Below the pieces are notes generated by a model. It had not been told where the DNA came from. It saw nothing but the letters and a program-made list of their open reading frames with translations, and did no database searches. Source: Staphylotrichum longicolle (Eukaryota > Ascomycota > Sordariomycetes > Sordariales > Chaetomiaceae). Taken from it: a stretch of 64,000 nucleotides of DNA. A program made the translations under genes and the position numbers. Location of the stretch: assembly GCA_019096155.1 (NCBI GenBank), contig JAHCVI010000001.1, forward strand, positions 310,001 to 374,000. The letters run 5' to 3'. Positions 45,574 through 56,561 of this stretch are shown piece after piece (within the stretch, counting starts at the first letter, position 1; the number at the start of each line of letters is the position of its first letter).

Positions 45574-46592
45574 TCACAACCGCTCGCTGAGCGTCTCCAG
45601 CGACAAGATCTCCTCGGGCCGCAGACTCAACCCGTCCGGAATCTGCACCCGCCCCTCCGAATCACAATCTCCCCTCCCGCCCGCTCAGCACCGACACCAT
45701 CCTCGCCAGCTCCCCGCCGGCCTCCAGATCCCCCGAAGACGAAGACCCACTGCTCTCCTCCTCCTCCTCCTTGCCCTTCTCGATGCTATGCCCCCTCTTC
45801 TCCCCGGGCCCGCCCTTCTCCTTGGGCTCCGTCTCGATCTCCCCGCGCCAGTACACGCCCGTCTCGGCGGGGCTCCACCAGTAATACGGGAAGCGGCGCT
45901 GGACGTTGTTGACGAGCAGCGCGACGCCCAGCATCAGGAAGCAGCCCAGCAGCAGCGGCAGGAACAGGAACCAGCCCAGCTCCGACACGACCGGGTCCAG
46001 CACGGCCATGAGCGCGGTGGCGCCGGCGGGCGGGTGGACGGTGCCCGTCAGGGCCATGAGCGCCGTCGCGCACGCGCAGGCCAGCGACCCGCCCAGCCAG
46101 CGCACCGACTCAAAGTGCGGCGAGAGCGCGAAGAGCTTGCAGATGCAGATGCCCGTGAAGGCCGAGACGACCTGGCCGAGGATGGCGTTGCGCGGCTGCG
46201 CGAGGGGGGACTCGATGGCGTAGAAGTCGAGGACTGCCGCCGCGCCCTGGGGAGGGAATCGCCGTTAGTTTTGAGAGGGGTCGATGATGAGCAGAAGGGT
46301 TACATACGAAACTCCCGATGATGGTCGGTACCCCGATGGACTGGAAGGAGGGGACGTGCAACGCCACGGCGCCGATGATGGCCAGGCTGGCAAAGATGCC
46401 CACGACGGCCCAGAAGATCATGGCCAGGTTGCCCAGCGGGTGTTGTGGCGCGTGGGTGCGGTACCCGAGGAAGTGGGCGACGGGGGAGGGCAGATGGTGG
46501 AGGGCCGAGGGGGGGAAGAAGGGGTTGAGGTGCTTGTCGATGTCGAAGTGCCAGCGGGACGGCCCGCGGCGAGGCTGGTTGTGCTGTATCAT
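45574..46592 (-). CDS. HPP-family integral membrane protein; frame breaks near C terminus
   Basis: Exons 46308-46592 and 45574-46246 are separated by a 61-nt intron, phase 0. The signature VHPPAGATALMAVLD, four membrane helices (MIFWAVVGIFASLAIIGAVA onward) and the N-terminal HLNPFFPPS..LP.P..HFLGYR identify the HPP family. Some members transport nitrite; the fungal role is unknown. As read, the frame stops at 45662 (...LSGREGRL). The conserved tail QIPDGLSLRPEEILSLETLS follows in another frame and ends at 45574. Restoring one base in the GGGG run near 45672 and one near 45660 joins GREGEIVI to that tail, so the stop at 45662 is probably not native. A Glu/Ser-rich cytosolic stretch precedes it. 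Confidence 0.82.
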
Positions 46593-48639
46593 CGCTGCAA
46601 GGTGAGGGGATGTATCCAAGAATCGATGCTGTAGGAGACGTTTCCGAGGAGAAGACGAGAGGTAGGACGGGTGGTTGATGAGATGGCGAGTATATTAGGA
46701 TATTAGGTCGCAGGCAAGACGCAGGCAAGAGTGCTGGGTGGGATGCGTGGTCGAGATGCCGGATCCGGTCTAGATATTTCGTGTTGTGATGATGCAGCCA
46801 ACCCGTTCGTCCGATCTGCCAGGCCGTCCCGTCTGCAAAGTGCAAACCCAAGAGCAAAGCGAGCGTGGGTGGTTGACACGATGGTCTTCCCTGGTCGATG
46901 TTCACCTGCTTCAGCAAGTCCTCTGGGAAGCGACCATGCGGCCGAGCCCAAAATAAAGAGAATCCCATCTCTGGCAGAGACTTGGCCGGGGCTTCCTTTA
47001 CATGCCGAGCAAATCCCTAGCGATCCCTAGCGATCGCTCCGGGCCCCCGGCGAACCCTGCGAACCCAAGCGAGACGCCAACAGGCAATGTTGCCATATGC
47101 TGGCGCGGTGGCACGACCGCAGCAGCGGGCAGGTGGTTCCCAGGAATGGCGAAACAGGTGACAAAGGGTTTGCTTGGAGAGCCAACGGCCTGCTGCCATT
47201 GTGCCGGTGCTGCCCCAGGATTTACGTCAGATTTGCTAACAGAAACTCCCGATCCGGTCTAGCGCCGGGAAGGCGTGAAGGCCAGGCACCTTGCGAGCCC
47301 GAGACCCCTGGTGCTTGGGTGTGCGCGAGCAAGGATATTTCCGCGGAGGGCGCCGAATCAAGAACGTGCGGCGTCTGTTTTGGATTGTTTTGAGACTTGT
47401 CGCTGTTGATGTTGGTGAGAGTGAGAGGGGAAAGAGGGCTGATACAGACCAGCTTCTAGAAGGAAAGAAGCCTCTTTCCCCAGATCCGGGCGGGACCCAC
47501 CCGACCCCAGGCAGCCATTGGCAGCCATTGGCAAGCCGTGAGCGGGCAAGAGCGCATTGGGAGACTGGAACGTGGAGACCAGTCCGAAGGGCTGCACCAC
47601 ACCTTTCCTCTTCCTGTGCTGATCCTGCCGAGCCGTGGCACTAAAATGCGGAGAGCCGCCAAGCTGGAGCTCAAGCTGCCAGTCCCGTGGCAGTCGGTGG
47701 CAGTCAGGTGTGCCAGGACAAAGTTCGTGATCTGCCCACTTCAAAAAAGCTTGACCTGGACGGTTAAGCACTTCCGAGGAGCTTGTCTCGTCGAGGTCCA
47801 GGCTTTCCAGGCTTTTCAGACTTTTCATCGCTTCCGGATCCACTCGAGCAGACGTCGCTGCTTGCTCGCTCCTCGCTTTTTGGACGCTTCGATGCTTTCC
47901 ACTCACTAATCAGGACTGGCTACTGTCAGCGTTGGCGCTTGCGGCCCGTTTATTCGTCGGAAATGCGGCAAACACGGCGTACGCTCGGCATGGTGGCTCC
48001 GGCCCACACCCAACTGTTCCATCACGGCCGAGACCCGAGAACAAAACAACCACAGGCACACCGCGGAGGACTCCGACCTCTTCCGGCATCGTGACAGATC
48101 GGGTTTGCGGGCGGCGTCATACCTACGCAGCAGTGCGCAGCGACTCTCGTTTCGGTTTCACCTGGGCCGGTGGAAGGAATCGAGGGATGCTGACAGGGAC
48201 GCGGCGCTGGCTCGGAATCATGACCTCGGCATTTTAGTGTCCACGACCCACTGCAGCAGCGACAGCAACGCCGGGAACAGGACGGATTCAACGACCAACA
48301 ACGGAAGCGGCAGAATGGCGAACAACATAGAGGCTCGCTTCGGATGACGGGCGGCGTCGCGTCTCATTCGAGGCCGTTGTTTTCTGTTGGAATCATGAAG
48401 AGACCCTTTGGCGCTCTCGACCGGAGCAAATGTGGCTGAACACCGCGTTGGCCACCTGGATCCCGGCGTCCATCTCACGCTACACCTCATGATGATGCCA
48501 AAGCGGTTGCGGAGGGATCACGCGCAACACGATCGGGCTATTTATCATTGGTCAAGTTGCTGGAGGCTCGAGAGAACCATAGGCTGCCCGGTTGTCTCTA
48601 TCCGTTCCGTCTCTGACCAACTTCCCCCTCAGAAACAAA
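46593..48639. other. Gene-poor region
   Basis: The first few hundred bases are the HPP promoter side. Open frames at 47097-47909 and 47358-47906 have no domain features and biased shadow-like composition. No gene is supported. Confidence 0.5.
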
Positions 48640-49106
48640 CTACTGGTCACCTTTCCTGGCGGCATCCCCTAGCAGGTAGATATCGCGTTCCTTGGTGAAC
48701 CTTCCGAGCTCTGAAGTTGGCTCCGCCACGGTCATCGTCCTCTGCGCCCTCCTGACCGACACCCATGAGTGACCGTCGCCGATCTCGCCCTCGGTCAAGG
48801 CAGGCTCTCCGCTGCCGTCCACCAAATCGGCGACGTAGTAAACCTGTTGGAGGTCGTTGCGGAACTCTTTGGTGATGGCGACGCAAACGTTGCTGTGCAG
48901 CTTGATCAGGCCACCCGTCTCCTCTCGGAACCAGCGCTTGACCGCGGTCTTGTGGTCTTCGTCAGGATCGCTGCCGCCGCCGAGAGCTTGTAGTAGTGGT
49001 CCCGCTTGGCATAGGTGATGGCCACCTCACCTTTGGCGTTGAAAGTCACAACGCGCATAGCATGGCGGGCGATGTAGGACGTGGCGGGGTTCTCCCTGCC
49101 GATCAC
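48640..49106 (-). pseudogene. Nudix-hydrolase-like gene, frameshifted, degenerate box
   Basis: Two blocks form a Nudix fold when joined. The N-terminal strand block (AMRVVTFNAKGEVAITYAKR, DHYYKL) is in one frame. The rest, from GGGSDPDEDHKTAVKRWFREETG through EFRNDLQQVYYVADLVDGSG to SWVSVRRAQRTM and RDIYLLGDAAR, is in another. A one-base loss near 48985 (AAGCTCTC|GGCGGC) explains the switch. In the Nudix box G-x5-E-x7-RE-x2-EE-x-G, the Gly, first Glu, Arg, EE and final Gly are kept, but the Glu after Arg is Trp (RWFREETG). That Glu helps bind metal, so activity may be altered. No ATG is evident; the frame is open back to about 49140, and a short upstream exon or another break is possible. Confidence 0.65.
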
Positions 49107-49226
49107 GTTGGGGACGGTGAATGGAGAGGCTGCCCTTCAGGACATGCTTGTTTCGTCTGGCTGACTCCCCAAGCAGCACCGAGTTACACATTAATCATGG
49201 TACACAGAACATTAGGTATACATCTC

Positions 49227-50747
49227 TCACCGAACGGGCAACCGGCCAGCCTGGAACGTCTCATCCCGCGACTGCTTTAGAAACGGCAGCAACGCCGTCC
49301 CTCCCGTGCCCGTCAACTCTCCCCCACTCGTCTGCACCCCTCCTGCGGCCGACGGAGCCTTCAACCTCGACGACACCGTCGCCAGATTCACCCCCTGGCT
49401 TCTGTTCGGCTGCCGCGACGGGATGATGATGTACCGCCGCGTCACCATCTGCAAGTGCTTGTTCGAAACTCGGCCAGCGCCCTCGTCGCCGTCTGAAACG
49501 CCTCCTGCACCGCCGCCGCCGCCACCTCCTCCCCTTCCCCCGTCCAAGTTTCCATAAGCCCTCTACCCCCTTCCTCATCCCCCCGGATACCGCGCCCACA
49601 TCCTCCAGAAACCGCCGGTGCGCCTCGGGCATATACCCCCTCACCTCCTGGTGGAAACTCACCCCCCACCACCCACTTTCTTTTCTTCTCCTCCTCCCCT
49701 CTCCGGCCTGCCCCCCGCACCCGCAGCGTGCTCCACGCCCAGGACCAGATCCAGGAACTGCACCAGCGAGCTCTGCCCGTTGCTCCCGCCCCGCAGCTGC
49801 CGCCACGCGCCGCGGCCGTCGCCCTCGTCGTAGAAGACGCCCCGCGGGAGGCCCGCGGCCGCCATGTTCTTGCTGCCCGCCAGGAAGGGGCGGATGCGGT
49901 GGTAGAAGACCTGCGGGTCGCAGTGCAGGTCCATCTGGTCGAGGAGGCCGCCGAGGGTGTGGATGGTGGATGTCATGGTGTGCAGGGCGTGCGTTACGCT
50001 CGCTGCCGCCGCGGCGAATGAATGATGGTGGGCGGCGTGGGAGGAAACGTGAGGTTGGGAGGCCTGGGGTTGGGAGAGGGCGTCGAGGGTGTGCAGCGCC
50101 GAGAGGAGGAGGGGGATCAGCGGCGCGCCCTCGGCTTCCATCGCCACCGAGATGGTGTAGAACCAGGACTCGTCAAACGTGCCGGTGAAGGTGTGCAGGG
50201 CGTGGAGGGTGGAGGCCGTGGTGAGGGTGTGGGAGGGGCAGGTGGTGCGGAAGTTCCAGAGGTTGAGGCTGGCGTAGGTCGCGACCGGGGGGATGCCGTG
50301 GTGCTGCGAGACGGCGAGGAGGGGGACGGTGAGAGCGGGTGGGGATCTCTAGGGATGTGGTGAGTTCCGGTGTGCGTGTGTGTGTGTTATGGGCGATGCT
50401 TGGCTAAAGCTCACCTCGGACGCGGTGTCACCGCCCCAGATGTAGGCGTGGGCGAGGAAGCCCAGGATGACGCAGGCCCGTCGCCATTCTGGTTCCGTGG
50501 CCAAGTGGTCTGTTGACAAAATGGGGAGGCGGTCGACTTGTTGTCGTAGTGTTTGCTCTGCGAGCGCGCTGGGCACGGACGCGACCAGGGATTCCCATGG
50601 AGCGTAGTAGGGGTTTGGCAGTTTCTCCAGGGGCGGCTGCTCCGGGAGGAAACCGTTCGAGGTAACGGCGTAGTCGTCCAGCGACACGGGGGTCGTATCG
50701 GTACCGGTTCCCTTGCTACCAAGGGTGAGCTTCTCACAAGGCGACAT
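49227..50747 (-). CDS. Indoleamine 2,3-dioxygenase, three frame breaks in 3' half
   Basis: A heme enzyme that opens L-tryptophan to N-formylkynurenine, the first step of the kynurenine/NAD pathway. Exon 50415-50747 starts at ATG 50747 and includes EWRRACVILGFLAHAYIWGG. The intron is 50349-50414. Exon 2 carries both family signatures: GGSNGQSSLVQ (near 49770) and YMPEAHRR (near 49620), whose His is the proximal heme ligand in characterised IDOs. The C terminus has QMVTRRYIIIPSRQP and LPFLKQSRDET, stop at 49227. Frame is lost three times, each time as if one base were missing: between ~49660 and 49720, near 49545, and near 49465 (TTTCG|AACAAGCAC). All functional motifs survive. Divergent from kynureninase (51456). 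Confidence 0.85.
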
Positions 50748-51455
50748 GGCGGTCTAAATGCGCAGTGGCGAGGGCATGAAAGAGTGACTGTATTCAGGCT
50801 TGTAAAGCGTCTAATCCGGCTTGATTCGACACGCAAAAGGTCTGTGAAACCAAGGGGAGAACATGCTGAGACAATGCATTATACTAGTAGTCCCAACACC
50901 CGCCAAGTCACTCTCGTCGTGATCCGATCCGCGGTGACGTCCTCAATCTTCCGCCGTTTGCCGGTGGTGTTCGTATCGATCAACCGCCGTTGCTTGATGT
51001 CATTTCCGCACGTGGGGATTCAGGAGTGCAGCCGAGTGGGAGGATCCAGGGTTCCCGATCCGAAACAAGGGTATTGTCCTCGATTGGAACCCTGAATGAC
51101 GGAACATACGCAGCGGAAACCATCCGTTTAAACAGATACCTTGGCAATTTGGAGTACGAAACACCCAAAGAGGGCAACCACCTGCCTGTTTTCCAAGTTA
51201 GCGTGTTGAAACCCACGCGGACTTACAGGGGGAGGCGCCGGAGCGGAGGTGCGGATGACGGAACGGAAGACGGAACCGCACGGAAAGTGGGTCTCCGGTG
51301 TAAGCCGGATCGCAGCTCCGTCTCGGAGCAAAACCGGACTCAGGGGTAGTAAACAGGCTCACGACAAGTTATAAAGGATATAATCAATGAGTTTAGGAGT
51401 TGATGCTCATGTTGTAGAGAACACCAACTCAAGTCTTAACGTCACCCTAAGCACC
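50748..51455. promoter_or_regulatory. Shared divergent promoter region (IDO / kynureninase)
   Basis: 708 bp between divergent start codons of two kynurenine-pathway genes. It contains TATAAAG at 51370-51376, 80 bp before the kynureninase ATG. No convincing gene lies inside. Confidence 0.5.
51370..51376 (+). promoter_or_regulatory. TATA box candidate for kynureninase
   Basis: TATAAAG about 80-86 bp upstream of ATG 51456. Confidence 0.5.
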
Positions 51456-53098
51456 ATGTCCTCCGAATTCCAGTCACTCATCAAGACCCTCCGGGCTGGG
51501 CAAAAGCCCGAGTTTCCCCCTGACGCGAGGTCCATCGACTATGCGAGACAGCTGGACTCGCAGGACAAACTCGGTTCTTTTCGAGAAAAGTTCAACATTC
51601 CGACCAGAGGGTCACTGAGGAAGAAGGCTTTGAATGGCCGTGCCACAGGTATGCCTCTCGTTTTCTGTCTGAGACCATGATACTGATCTTTCCCAGCGAA
51701 GCCCACGGGAGTAAATGGCTGCAATGGCACCAATGGTGTCAAGGCACAGAAGCCGAACGGCATTTCTCACGCAAATGGCCACACAGACGACGACACGCCC
51801 TCCATCTACTTTGTCGGCAACTCCCTGGGCGCCCAGCCAAAGTGCATCCGCGAGCACCTCGACGCGCACCTCGAGACCTGGGCCTCCATCGGTGTCAACG
51901 GCCACTTCACCTCCTTCGAGGACTCGCCCCTGGCAGCCTGGCAGGACATGGCAGCCGACTGCGCGGAAAAGTCGCTCGACCTCGTCGGCGCCGCCGCGCC
52001 CAGCGAAGTCATCTACATGAACACGCTCACGGTGAACCTCCACCTTATGATGGCGAGCTTCTACCGGCCGACCGAGAAGCGACACAAGATCATCGCCGAG
52101 TGGAAGCCCTTCCCCAGCGACTCTGTAAGACTAGCCCCTTGCCCGCTACCCCTGAACATCAACTAATAACCTCTTCAAAGTACGCCATCGCCTCCCAAAT
52201 CCAATGGCACAACCTCTCCCCGGCGACCTCCCTCGTCGAGGTCCACCCGGACCCGCACACCCTCTACCTCTCCACGGACCAAATCCTCGCCACCATCGAC
52301 GCCCACGCCGACTCCACCGCCCTGCTCCTCCTGCCGGGCATCCAGTACTACACGGGCCAGCTGCTCGACATCCCGCGCATCACGGCCCACGCCCGCGCCC
52401 GCGGCATCCCCGCCGTCGGGTGGGACCTCGCGCACGCCGTCGGCAACGTCGAGCTGGCGCTGCACGACTGGGACGTCGACTTCGCCGTGTGGTGCACGTA
52501 CAAGTACCTCAACGCCGGCCCCGGCGCGATCGCGGGCGCGTTTGTGCACCGGAAACACCATGATGGCCCGGATCCGGACGGGCGGGTCGGGGACGCGGGG
52601 TATCGGCACCGGTTGGCCGGGTGGTATGGCGCGGAAAAGACGGTGCGGTTCAACATGGACAAGGTGTTTGCGCCGGCGGAGGGCGCGGCCGGGTGGCAGG
52701 TGTCGAATCCGAGCGTGGTGGACCTGGCGAGCGTGAAGGGCGCGCTGGGGGTGTTTGGGCAGACCACGATGCGGGAGCTGAGAGACAAGGCGGTGGTGCT
52801 GACGCGGTATCTCGAGTGGTTGCTCGAGGGGCTGTTGGAGGAGGAGGAGAGTGGCGGGGAGCAGGCGTTTAGGATCATCACCCCGGGTAATCCGTTGGAG
52901 AGAGGGTCGCAGTTGAGTTTGCTGCTGAGGGCCGGGTTGATGGAGAGGGTGAGTGCGAGGTTGGCGGAGGGCGGCGTGGTGATTGACGTGCGGAAGCCGG
53001 ATGTCATTCGTGTGGCGCCGGTGCCCATGTACTGCAGGTTTGAGGACGTTTGGGAGTTTGTAGAGGTGTTTCGGAATGCGCTAGAGGAGGCACGCTAG
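51456..53098 (+). CDS. bna5: Kynureninase (L-kynurenine hydrolase)
   Basis: A PLP enzyme that cleaves kynurenine or 3-hydroxykynurenine to (hydroxy)anthranilate plus alanine, in the cytosol. Exons 51456-51648, 51697-52124 and 52181-53098 close in frame and give 512 residues. Motifs: FVGNSLGAQPKCIREHL near the N terminus, ETWASIGVNGHF, NTLTVNLHLMMASFYRPT, the PLP aspartate context GWDLAHAVGNVEL, the Schiff-base lysine context WCTYKYLNAGPGAIAG, and FNMDKVFAPAEGAAGWQVSNP. An Asn/Gly-rich insert (~residues 66-90) is typical of fungal copies. ATG 51456 lies in CACC context; the in-frame upstream Met at 51387 adds 23 unconvincing residues. It reads intact, unlike its divergent partner IDO. Confidence 0.95.
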
Positions 53099-53140
53099 AC
53101 ATAGAGATTAGAGACACCCAATTCTTAATCGACGAGAGCG

Positions 53141-55221
53141 TCAGTTTGCGCCCTGCCCAGGCTGTTGAACACTGATCCGCGTCCAACTCTGTTCAGGCGC
53201 TACCAGACTATTCACCTCACTGATTTCGTTCGTGACCCAAAGCTTGATGAGAGCGTACGAGGAGCCAGAAACCATAGTTTGCACGGCTGAGCCGCGCAGC
53301 ACGGCGCGGCGGTCCAGGACCAGCGATGCCTCTGGCTGAGCGTCCCGGCTCGCGACCTGAGATGTGAGGTTCTCTTCAAGGGAAGCAACTCCATCATCTT
53401 TGAGAAAGCGGCACCATGATATAGAATCGCGGTCATTGCCAAGGGGGTCTCCGTCGTCTTGAAGGAGCTTGAATCGAGACAACCCGAAAACCATGATAGC
53501 CGTTCCGAGAACTGCGTTCTTGGACTCGCATGTCTCATCGGCGGCATGAAGCTGGATGCGGGCTACCCCGGCAGTTACTAGAGCTCCTAGGTCCGGATCC
53601 TGAAAATTCCTTTTAATGATATTGGGCGCCACGCATCTTAGCCACCTTACAAATGGAAAAATCAGCTGATGGTTGTCGCGGTCCCAGAGTTCCGTGGGGA
53701 GTACTTGTTGAATAGAGACGGTAAAGGTCGAGCCCTCAGTTGCTAGCGGGACCAGCCAGAACCTTAGGGCGCCAATTGCGGATTCCGGCGTCCGGACCGA
53801 TTCTTGTTCTCCGGGATTTGAATTCGCCAACTCTTCGGGATACGAGATCCATGACTTCGATACTGTCACACCTTCAATTCTAAAGGGTTGGCCCCAATCT
53901 TCGGCGACTGGATTTTGCCATCGGGGTCAGCACTGCTGCGTTTTCAAACCTGCGGATCTGGAATGATTGGTGAATACTGGTACTCACTGCCATAGCTCTC
54001 AACATCAACTCGGGGGTCGCGCTGGGCTGGGGAGGAGCTGCAGCTGGATTCCTGAACGATCTCTTGTAGATAGAGGCCGAGAGAGGGCATTGGAAGGTCA
54101 CGAGGCGAGGATGGAATCTCTGCGTTCGCCAAAAGAGCTTCATGGCGGTACAAGCTAAACTGCGAGACGGTGCCCGGGTGTATTTCTCGAAAATAATGCT
54201 GTGGATGGTCCGGTACTCGGCGCAGACGTAAGGTTGGAAACGTCCCAGGAATGGGTCCAATTTGGCAGTGAAGGATAACGTCGCGGGAGCCGTCGGGCTG
54301 TTCCGGACTCATAACGGCCAAGAACTCGGTCCAAAGCCCCCTGAGCGAAATGCGCCCGAGTCTTGCTGCAAGCGCTGTTGCGCCCAATGGCGCAATGTTG
54401 CCCGACATGGCAAAGCACCTGGGAGATGGGGCGCAAAATGAAGTCCAATCGAATCTCAACGGGTAACCGAGGCCGCTGGGAGTCTTTCCGGCACAATACC
54501 ACGCAAGTATGGATTGGTCGTCTGTGATTTTGGCAATTTCTTGCTGTAGGCGGATGAATGCGTTGGCTCCCTCTCCATACAACAGGGGCATGTTGACGCC
54601 GAACAGTCCCATCAAGCAGTACGCTTCATCTTCTTCGCGAGTAGTCCTCCTCTTCGAAGCCCAGTACATCCTCTTCGCAACACTGACGTCGTGCTGAGGG
54701 CTGAGAACGCCAGATAAAACAACTTGATCCACCAAGCTGGCTTCTGATATTGACGCAAGGAGGCCGGGGTCGCGCTTTTCACCAATGTGTGTCCAGTTCG
54801 CCGTGTAGAACTCGACACGCCGAGGCGCGATCAGTTCCTGCAGTGTCCACCCGCGCGTGAACCACCTGCTTTCTCCTAGCCGTTCTGAGGTTTCGACATC
54901 GCAGAGATAGGCGTAGCAAACGGCAGAAAATAGGTACTAGCGGTACATGGAGTTGATGGCTTCAGACATTTCGGCGCTGCTGGACTTGTCGATGCAGCAG
55001 GTATCGACCCAGATGTAGTTGTAACCCTGGCTGGCAGCGAGCGAGCATGCGCCCTCCAACTTGGCAAAGCCGGCCTTTGCGCGAGCCTTGTCGAGGTCCG
55101 CCATGTCGGAGAAGACGACTTCTTCCTTCTCCCACGTGTGGGAGAGGATGGCGTACGTGGGGCGTCCGCTATCGAAAAAGAACTCCTCCAGTTGGAGGGA
55201 GCGCGTGTTGACCAGTCTCAT
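53141..55221 (-). pseudogene. HET-domain protein 2 with in-frame nonsense codon
   Basis: Exons 53988-55221 and 53141-53907 (intron 53908-53987, phase 1) give 666 codons with one internal stop. The HET domain is strong: MRLVNTRSLQLEEF, YAILSHTW, YNYIWVDTCCIDKSSSAEMSEAINSMYR, then TAG at 54937-54939, then VCYAYLCDV, RWFTRGWTLQELIAPRRVEFY and RRTTREEDEAYCLMGLFGVN. In the sister gene at 37201 and in the family this position is the Trp of MWRWY/MYRWY, so TGG to TAG is the likely change. The frame is otherwise open to the natural stop at 53141. It is either a recent pseudogene, a segregating null allele, or a base error. Expression and readthrough are unknown. Confidence 0.85.
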
Positions 55222-55743
55222 GTTGCAAGTCCAGTCTAGGGCTTCTCAAGCGAGCTAATGTTGCCAAACGGAGTGTTTTCAGAGTGATGTTGCAGCGGAC
55301 ACGAGAGAAAGGGAAGATAATGCTGAAGTGCAAAGCTCAACGTCCCGACGCGGGCGTGCAAGGAGGGGTTGCTTGTGGCAGTGCTACACAAGAATTCGAT
55401 TCATTGGTGCGGAGGCCAGCAGCACTTATGCATGGGCAGACGACAAGGCTGCATGGAGTCTGGTTGGTGCCCAACAGAGTGAAGCGGTTGTGCTGCACAG
55501 GAAATTTACATTTCATTCCCAGCTGGGAGCACTGCTGGCTTATTGAATCTCGTCCTGAAACGCAGTACCCAGCACACATCCTAACGCAACCAACGACGTT
55601 CATTCGGCAAGCATATCACTGAATCATGCAAGTTCCCAAGATTCCAATCTGCCAAGGATCACCATTTGTGTATGCCCTCAACGTGCAAAGTCCCCGAGTC
55701 GCAATATCGACTCAAGTTCCAAGAAATGCCAGACCATGCGTCA
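55222..55743. other. Intergenic
   Basis: Upstream of HET gene 2 (-) and 3' flank of the methyltransferase (-). No gene is seen. Confidence 0.5.
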
Positions 55744-56561
55744 CTAGCTGCTATCCTCAGGGAGATAGACAGACATCTGCAGTCCGCCCGAGTACGGAAC
55801 CTCGGTGGTCTTGAAGCCGTTGGAAGGGTCGTGGATGTAGTCAAGATACTCCTTGTACAACGGCCGAGCCATGCTCGTGTTGTCGGCGAGCACCACCGCG
55901 CCCTTCTTAAGGCGGGGCTGAACGATCTTGAGAGTGGGAAGCGCCATCGGGGTCCAGACTGGTTCGTGTTAGCCATGTCCTTCTCTCTTTCTCGCGATCT
56001 GTCACCGCAATGGTAAGACGCACTGTCAAGCAAAAGAAAATCGACCTGCTCAGGCATGTCGTTCCTGCTGAGAGTCTCGAGAAGGTCGCCCTCACGCAGC
56101 TCAATGAAGCCTTCCACCTCGTCGCCCGCCTCGGCCCAGTGCTCCCTGGCGCGCGCGGCCTTGGTCGGCTCCTTCTCGGTCGCGATGACCTTGCCGCCCA
56201 CCGACTTCCCGACGGCCTTTTGGTCTGCAATGTTCTGGCCGACGGCCAAGGCGAGGTAGATGGTGGAGACGCCAAAGCTGGTGCCGGCCTCGACGATGTT
56301 GAGCGCGCCGGAGCTGCGGGCGAGCAGATACATGAAGTGGCACTTGTCCTCCTCGAGGGCGACGAATTTGTCGCGCATGTGGTCGTCGGCGGTCGATGCC
56401 CAGGTGCTCGAGAACAGATAGAAGGAGATGAGGCGCTTGAGGTAGAACCACGACTGCGAGAGGGCCTTTTCCTGCGCCTCGGAGGCGGCGTGGAGGCGCG
56501 CGAGGAGGGCGTGCACGTGGGAACTGGCCGAGACGGCCGAGGGGCCAGCAGGGGGTGCCAT
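55744..56561 (-). CDS. SAM-dependent O-methyltransferase (family 3 type)
   Basis: Exons 56024-56561 and 55744-55958 (65-nt intron, phase 1) encode 250 residues, typical of cation-dependent, CCoAMT-like O-methyltransferases. The SAM-binding glycine region is NIVEAGTSFGVSTIYLALAV. GKVIATEKEPTKAARAREHW is the acidic second strand, and GFIELREGDL and VDFLLLDIW give the motif with the metal/SAM-proximal Asp. Later come GAVVLADNTSM and YSGGLQMSVYLPED at the end. Initiation at ATG 56561 follows no in-frame upstream Met. The substrate is unknown (small phenols or esters in relatives). It reads intact. Confidence 0.85.
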
